Under the pieces are notes generated by a model. It ran no database searches, was not told the origin of the DNA, and saw nothing but the letters and a program-made list of their open reading frames with translations. Positions 5,075-8,701 of a stretch of 8,701 nt of DNA are shown piece after piece. The first letter of the stretch is position 1; each line of letters begins with the position of its first letter. The position numbers and the translations under genes were made by a program. Source of the stretch: Betaproteobacteria bacterium (GTDB taxonomy: Bacteria; Pseudomonadota; Gammaproteobacteria; Burkholderiales; Burkholderiaceae_C); NCBI GenBank assembly GCA_009923895.1, contig RFSP01000069.1:1-8701 (forward strand), given 5' to 3'.

Positions 5075-6763
5075 TCAAGCTTTGGCCTTGACATAGCGCC
5101 CCGGCGCAGCCTCAATCACCTTGTACTTGCGGCTGCCGTAGGCTTTGGGCGCCGCCACCATCTTGCCCCCCTGGGGCTTGAGCCAGGCTGTCCAGTCGGT
5201 CCACCAACTGCCCGGCACTTCGCGCGCGCCTTCCAACCAGGCTTCGGCCGTCTTGGGAAGGGAATCGCGCACCCAGTGGCTTCGCTTGCCCGCTGCCGGC
5301 GGGTTGATCACCCCGGCGATGTGCCCTGAAGCACCCAGCGTGAACTTGCGCGGGCCTTTGAACAAGGCCGTGGAGCGGTAGGCCGCCATCCACGGCACGA
5401 TGTGATCTTCCCGTGAACCATAGATGTAAACCGGTGCTTCAATGGCGCCGACGTCCACCTTCTGACCACACACCGTGAGCTTGCCCGGCTGTTTGAGCTC
5501 GTCTTGCAAGTACATGTGACGCAGATACCAGCAGTACATGGGGCCTGGCAAATTGGTGGAGTCACCGTTCCAATACAGAAGATCAAAGGCAGGAGGAGCC
5601 TCGCCTTTGAGGTAATTGCCCACGACGTAGTTCCACACCAAATCGTTGGGTCGCAAGAAACTGAACGTTGTGGCCAACTCTTTGCCGCGCAGCAGCCCTG
5701 GACCGCCGGGCGCCTGATCCCCAATGGTGAGCTCGCGCATTTGCACGGCGGCCTCGTCCACAAAAACATCCAGCACACCGGTGTCTTTGAAGTCGAGCAA
5801 GGTGGTGAGCAAGGTGACAGAATGCGCAGGCTGCTCGCCGCGGGCGGCCAGCACGGCCAAGGCAGTGGTCAAAATGGTGCCCCCCACGCAGAACCCCAAG
5901 GTGTTGATGCTCTTGGCCCCCGTGAGTTCCTGCACGACCTCTATCGCGCGGATGGCGCCGTCACCGATGTAATCGTCCCAAGTCTTGGCCTTCAAAGCGT
6001 CATCGGGATTTCGCCAGCTCACCACAAAGACGCGATGCCCTTGGGCGACGGTGTAGCGAATGATGGAGTTCTCCGGCTGGAGATCCATGATGTAGAACTT
6101 GTTGATGCAAGGCGGCACGAAAAGCATGGGCCTTTCGTGGACCTTGGCCGTCAAGGGCTTGTATTCGATCAGCTGGAACAAGTCGTTCTCAAAAACCACC
6201 GCGCCTTCGGTGGTGGCCACGTTTTTGCCGACCTCAAAGACCGACTCATCGGTCTGTGAGACATGCCCCTTTTGCACGTCTTGCCACAATTGCTGCATGC
6301 CTTTGGCCAGACTTTCACCCTGGGTGTCCAGCGCCAGCTTCAAAGCCTCCGGGTTGGTGGCCAAAAAATTGGCGGGGCTGGCGGCATCGATCCACTGCTG
6401 CACGGCAAAGCGAATGCGGGCTTTGGTTTTTTCATCGCCCTGCACCCCTTCGGCCATCTGCATGAGGGTGCGCGCGTTCAACAAATACATCTGCGACAAG
6501 AACGATGTCGCCGGATTTTCGGTCCACGCGCTGGAGGAGAACCGGCGGTCTTTGACAGGCGCCTTGGGGGCCTCGGAGGCTCCCAACGACTGGTTCCACA
6601 ACGCGGCCGCATTCTTGAGGTAGTCAGCCTGCAATGCCGTCCACTCTTGGACCGGCACCTGCAAGGCGCCCAGCGACTTGAGACTCTCGCTCACGGCTTG
6701 CCCTAAAGCCTGGGCCGACTCACCGACGGGCGAGGTTGCAGATTTTTGCGTCTTGGATCCCAC
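5075..6763 (-). CDS. phaC: class I poly(3-hydroxyalkanoate) synthase PhaC
   Basis: 562 residues from the GTG at 6763 (586 from an alternative GTG at 6835; the Cupriavidus enzyme has 589). It polymerises (R)-3-hydroxyacyl-CoA into polyester on the granule surface. The N-terminal part (to about residue 75) is variable. Then come DRRF, the SPANFLATNPEA block, and an alpha/beta hydrolase core. In this core the lipase-like box GFCVGG carries the catalytic C292, with D453 (SREDHIVPW) and H481 (GASGHIAGVINPP) completing the triad. TWDDYI, NDLVWNYVV and the terminal APGRYVKAKA are also family hallmarks. The class I assignment follows from length and from the absence of a phaE or phaR subunit gene nearby. 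GTG 6763 is preferred because AGGGGGGA lies 7 nt upstream and a possible -10 box lies near 6855; the start remains the weakest part of the call. phaB follows after 38 nt with no phaA between. Confidence 0.95.
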   Translation of the reverse strand: MGSKTQKSATSPVGESAQALGQAVSESLKSLGALQVPVQEWTALQADYLKNAAALWNQSLGASEAPKAPVKDRRFSSSAWTENPATSFLSQMYLLNARTLMQMAEGVQGDEKTKARIRFAVQQWIDAASPANFLATNPEALKLALDTQGESLAKGMQQLWQDVQKGHVSQTDESVFEVGKNVATTEGAVVFENDLFQLIEYKPLTAKVHERPMLFVPPCINKFYIMDLQPENSIIRYTVAQGHRVFVVSWRNPDDALKAKTWDDYIGDGAIRAIEVVQELTGAKSINTLGFCVGGTILTTALAVLAARGEQPAHSVTLLTTLLDFKDTGVLDVFVDEAAVQMRELTIGDQAPGGPGLLRGKELATTFSFLRPNDLVWNYVVGNYLKGEAPPAFDLLYWNGDSTNLPGPMYCWYLRHMYLQDELKQPGKLTVCGQKVDVGAIEAPVYIYGSREDHIVPWMAAYRSTALFKGPRKFTLGASGHIAGVINPPAAGKRSHWVRDSLPKTAEAWLEGAREVPGSWWTDWTAWLKPQGGKMVAAPKAYGSRKYKVIEAAPGRYVKAKA

Positions 6764-6770
6764 GATAAAG

Positions 6771-6778
6771 TCCCCCCT
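6771..6778 (-). promoter_or_regulatory. ribosome binding site supporting the GTG start of phaC
   Basis: On the minus strand AGGGGGGA is followed by seven bases and then GTG at 6763. It is an imperfect Shine-Dalgarno match, but the GTG at 6835 has nothing comparable upstream. Confidence 0.5.
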
Positions 6779-6851
6779 GATCGGCGCTGCCGCACCGCCA
6801 TCCGGTCCCCTGCTGATGGAGGATCGGCCCGCCACGGCGAGTGGCGACGGG

Positions 6852-6857
6852 AATATA
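6852..6857 (-). promoter_or_regulatory. possible -10 box for phaCB
   Basis: TATATT on the minus strand stands in an otherwise GC-rich 151-base gap between the isomerase stop and the phaC start. It would place transcription start near 6845 and give an 80-base leader before GTG 6763. No good -35 hexamer lies at the proper distance, so the promoter call is tentative. Confidence 0.3.
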
Positions 6858-6914
6858 GGGGTTTGACCTTACCGGACTATGACGCTTTCGTTCGCAACTT
6901 GAAGATTGCCACGC

Positions 6915-7547
6915 TCATTGGGCGTCAGGGCATTTCTCGGGGCGTGTCTGCTCAAACGCATCCAGCTGCATGCAGGCCTCAAACACCCGCATCACATGGG
7001 GCACGTGGTCAAGCCGGCAATCGAACCGCCGGGCATTGAAGATCTGGGGCACCAACACACAATCGGCCAGGGTGGGTGAGTCTCCATGGCAATAGCGGCC
7101 CGGTCGGCTCTGAAGTTGGCGGTCCACCACCTCCAGACCGGTTTCGACCCAGTGGCGATACCAGCGGTTCTTGTCATCCTCGCTGAGCTTGAGGGGGCCG
7201 ACCAGGTACCGCAACACCCGCAAATTGTTCAGCGGATGGATTTCGCAGGCAATGTCCATGGCCAGGGCACGCACGCGGGCGCGCTCCAAAGGGTCCGCAG
7301 GCAACAGCGGCGGCGAGGGATGCGTCTCTTCCAGATACTCCATGATCGCCAGCGACTGGGTGACCACGCGATCGCCATCTCGCAGCAGAGGCACCAAACG
7401 GGCGGCCGAGACCGCGGCATAGGACTCGTTGAAGTGCTCGTTTTGCCCCAGATGAACTGCGCGGTAGTCGTAGTTGAGGCCTTTCAAAGCCAAGGCAATG
7501 CGCACCCGGTAGGAGGCGGACGAGCGGAAGAAGTTGAAAAGTTCCAT
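6915..7547 (-). CDS. maiA: zeta-class GST: maleylacetoacetate / maleylpyruvate isomerase
   Basis: 210 residues, the normal size. Zeta-class glutathione transferases isomerise the cis ring-cleavage product (maleylacetoacetate in the homogentisate route, maleylpyruvate in the gentisate route) to the trans form using glutathione. The N-terminal thioredoxin-like domain has the signature FFRSSASYRVRIAL (6-19), with the usual third position of SSC as alanine, then LVPLL (51-55) and TQSLAIMEYLEE (63-74). The helical domain carries CEIHPLNNLRVL (101-112) and the zeta motif SPTLADCVLVPQIFNARRF (157-175). R8 and R110 fall where I recall substrate-binding arginines in the maleylpyruvate isomerase NagL. 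The NPQ usually found before L-V-P is replaced by VSAAR. ATG 7547 is chosen at the conserved MELFNFFRS; it follows the stop of the upstream hydrolase gene after one base, so the pair is translationally coupled. Which pathway it serves is not settled. Confidence 0.85.
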   Translation of the reverse strand: MELFNFFRSSASYRVRIALALKGLNYDYRAVHLGQNEHFNESYAAVSAARLVPLLRDGDRVVTQSLAIMEYLEETHPSPPLLPADPLERARVRALAMDIACEIHPLNNLRVLRYLVGPLKLSEDDKNRWYRHWVETGLEVVDRQLQSRPGRYCHGDSPTLADCVLVPQIFNARRFDCRLDHVPHVMRVFEACMQLDAFEQTRPEKCPDAQ

Positions 7548-7548
7548 G

Positions 7549-8241
7549 TCAGACCACGGCCACGCGCAAGGTGCCCAACCCATCAATGGCGCCTTCCATG
7601 ACATCGCCCGGCACCACGGGGCCGATGCCCGCTGGGGTTCCCGTGTAGATGAGGTCCCCGGGCTGCAGCGTCCAGCCCTTGCTCAGCTGCTCAATGGTTT
7701 CAGACACGTTCCAGATCAGCATCGAGACATCCGAGTTCTGGCGCATCTGGCCATTGACCTTCAAGGTGATGGCACCCTTGTGCATTTCTCCGGTGGCCGT
7801 GCGCGGATGAATGGGGCCGATCGGTGCGGAGTGATCAAAGCCTTTGCCAATGCTCCAGGGCCGCCCGGCTTTCTTCATGTCACTTTGCAGATCGCGGCGC
7901 GTCATGTCCAGCCCCACGGCATAGCCGTAGATGTGGTTCACGGCGTCGGCAGCCGAGATGTTGGAGCCGCCCTTGCCAATGGCCACGACCCATTCAATTT
8001 CATAGTGAAAATCCCGGGTCAGTGAGGGATAAGGGATGGTGCCGGTTTGGCCCTCGGCCACAGGCACGGCGGCGTCGGCAGGCTTGAGAAAGAAGAAGGG
8101 TGGCTCACGGCCATCGCCGCCCATTTCCTTGGCGTGGTCCACATAATTGCGTCCCACGCAGTAAATGCGGTGGACGGGGAACAACCCGCCGCCGGCAACG
8201 GGCAAATGGACGGGCGCTGGGGCGGGAATGACGAGGCTCAT
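7549..8241 (-). CDS. fumarylacetoacetate hydrolase-family protein, fumarylpyruvate hydrolase-like
   Basis: 230 residues, the small FAHD1-like form, not the roughly 420-residue FAH of the homogentisate pathway. Members hydrolyse fumarylpyruvate or related 2,4-dioxo acids, or decarboxylate them. The chain has YCVGRNYVDHAKEM (27-40), with H36 and E39 at the expected catalytic dyad, then PPFFFLKPADA (48-58). The metal ligands are E81 and E83 (HYEIEWVVAIGK) and D112 (GLDMTRRDLQ). KGFDHSAPIGP (133-143) and the C-terminal YTGTPAGIGPVVPGD (199-213) complete the pattern. It resembles NagK of gentisate degradation as remembered, including the VHRIYCVGRNY stretch. ATG 8241 is supported by GGAGA eight bases upstream; the frame is open further to 8322, but that extension is not family-like. 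The isomerase gene follows after a single base. A gentisate dioxygenase would be expected nearby but is not in the window. Confidence 0.88.
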   Translation of the reverse strand: MSLVIPAPAPVHLPVAGGGLFPVHRIYCVGRNYVDHAKEMGGDGREPPFFFLKPADAAVPVAEGQTGTIPYPSLTRDFHYEIEWVVAIGKGGSNISAADAVNHIYGYAVGLDMTRRDLQSDMKKAGRPWSIGKGFDHSAPIGPIHPRTATGEMHKGAITLKVNGQMRQNSDVSMLIWNVSETIEQLSKGWTLQPGDLIYTGTPAGIGPVVPGDVMEGAIDGLGTLRVAVV

Positions 8242-8249
8242 GCGAACAA

Positions 8250-8254
8250 TCTCC
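8250..8254 (-). promoter_or_regulatory. ribosome binding site of the FAH-family gene
   Basis: GGAGA on the minus strand, eight bases before ATG 8241. It selects this ATG over the longer open frame beginning at 8322. Confidence 0.6.
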
Positions 8255-8336
8255 AAAGCGGTGCAAGCGTGAAGGCTCCCAAACAATGGAACCCGAGAGT
8301 GAATCACCGCGGATGATGCCACGTCCGCAATCGGGC

Positions 8337-8342
8337 TACACT
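8337..8342 (+). promoter_or_regulatory. possible -10 box just before the NUDIX gene
   Basis: TACACT ends seven bases before the A of ATG 8349. If used, transcription would start at or next to the start codon. No matching -35 hexamer is evident 16-18 bases upstream, so this is weak. Confidence 0.25.
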
Positions 8343-8348
8343 GATCGC

Positions 8349-8701
8349 ATGCTCAGTCACCCGCGAATTCGTCATTGCCGACAGTGTGGCCAACCGGTGG
8401 TGTATCGGGTGCCTCAAGACGACAACCGAGAGCGCGCCATTTGCGGCGTTTGTGAGCACATCCACTACGAGAACCCGTTGAACGTGGTGGGCACCATCCC
8501 CGTATGGGGAACACAGGTGCTTTTGTGCAAACGCAATATCGAACCGCGTAAAGGGTTTTGGACTCTGCCCGCAGGCTTCATGGAGTTGCATGAATCCTTG
8601 GCGCAAGGTGCGGCACGTGAAACCGATGAAGAAGCTGGTGCTGAAATCGAGATGCAAGCGCTGTTCACCGTGATCGATGTACCCAAAGTGGGGCAAGTGC
8701 A
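8349..8701 (+). CDS. NUDIX hydrolase with N-terminal zinc ribbon (partial, runs off the right edge)
   Basis: 117 residues are visible; the frame is open to the window end. NUDIX enzymes cleave a nucleoside diphosphate linked to another group, for example ADP-ribose or nucleotide sugars; the substrate here is unknown. The N-terminus is a zinc ribbon with C10, C13, C32 and C35 (CRQCG and CGVCEHIHYENP), as in the group often annotated as ADP-ribose pyrophosphatase-like. The full Nudix box GX5EX7REUXEEXGU is present at residues 76-98, with G76, E82, R90-E91, E94-E95 and G97; alanine stands at the last hydrophobic position. Just before it, FWTLPAG is typical. The start ATG 8349 is the only ATG ahead of the zinc ribbon, but no Shine-Dalgarno sequence precedes it. 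The gene is divergent from the FAH-family gene across a 107-base gap. Full-length relatives have about 180 residues, so roughly a third is missing. Confidence 0.92.
   Translation, partial: MLSHPRIRHCRQCGQPVVYRVPQDDNRERAICGVCEHIHYENPLNVVGTIPVWGTQVLLCKRNIEPRKGFWTLPAGFMELHESLAQGAARETDEEAGAEIEMQALFTVIDVPKVGQV

Noticed and set aside
5504..6259. Plus-strand open frame of 251 codons inside phaC
   Set aside because: It lies wholly antisense to the conserved PhaC core and shows no domain features; a shadow of codon bias.
6966..6975. Ten-base palindrome CTGCATGCAG
   Set aside because: It lies inside the coding sequence of the isomerase, encodes ordinary residues and has no partner copies nearby.
1..8701. 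Search for CRISPR repeats, tRNA genes, insertion-sequence ends, phage or defence genes
   Set aside because: None seen by eye on either strand; all long stretches are accounted for by the housekeeping and metabolic genes listed.

Overview
This window looks like chromosomal DNA of a betaproteobacterium, most likely Burkholderiales/Comamonadaceae. The GC content is high, PhaC and PhaB resemble the Cupriavidus/Ralstonia proteins closely, there is a DUF4148-type exported protein, and MutL carries the endonuclease motif. The genus is inferred from protein resemblance recalled without database searches. A freshwater relative such as Limnohabitans would fit, but this is not shown.

Layout. (1) Positions 1-165 do not belong with the rest. 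They encode, on the minus strand, a fragment of a VOC (glyoxalase/extradiol dioxygenase-like) protein at about 47% GC. Somewhere around 155-172 the fragment abuts, head to head, the C-terminal part of mutL (plus strand, about 63% GC at the join). The ATPase half of MutL is absent. This is either an assembly chimera or a real rearrangement that breaks both genes. (2) 777-1166 (minus) encodes a small exported protein with three copies of a DUF4148-like motif; it converges on mutL with 4 nt between the stops. (3) 1316-4292 (plus) is a tightly coupled cluster: an RluF-like pseudouridine synthase, a Bcr/CflA-type drug efflux protein and miaA. Both gene joins are TGATG one-base overlaps. (4) 4299-8241 (minus) holds four genes, transcribed in the order FAH-family hydrolase, zeta-class GST isomerase, phaC, phaB. 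(5) 8349 to the right edge (plus) is the start of a zinc-ribbon NUDIX hydrolase, divergent from the hydrolase gene.

How the genes work together. rluF-like and miaA both act on translation RNAs (rRNA pseudouridine, tRNA i6A37), with an efflux pump gene between them. phaB and phaC catalyse the last two steps of polyhydroxybutyrate synthesis (acetoacetyl-CoA to 3-hydroxybutyryl-CoA to polymer); phaA, which often lies between them, is absent here. The hydrolase/isomerase pair is the lower half of a gentisate- or homogentisate-type ring-cleavage pathway; the small hydrolase favours the gentisate (maleylpyruvate/fumarylpyruvate) version. No ring-cleavage dioxygenase is in the window.

I see no CRISPR array, tRNA, rRNA, insertion sequence or phage gene. 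No gene-free stretch exceeds 300 bases; the longest are 1167-1315 and 6764-6914. Apart from the left edge, this is ordinary core metabolism, and I find no convincing undescribed system.
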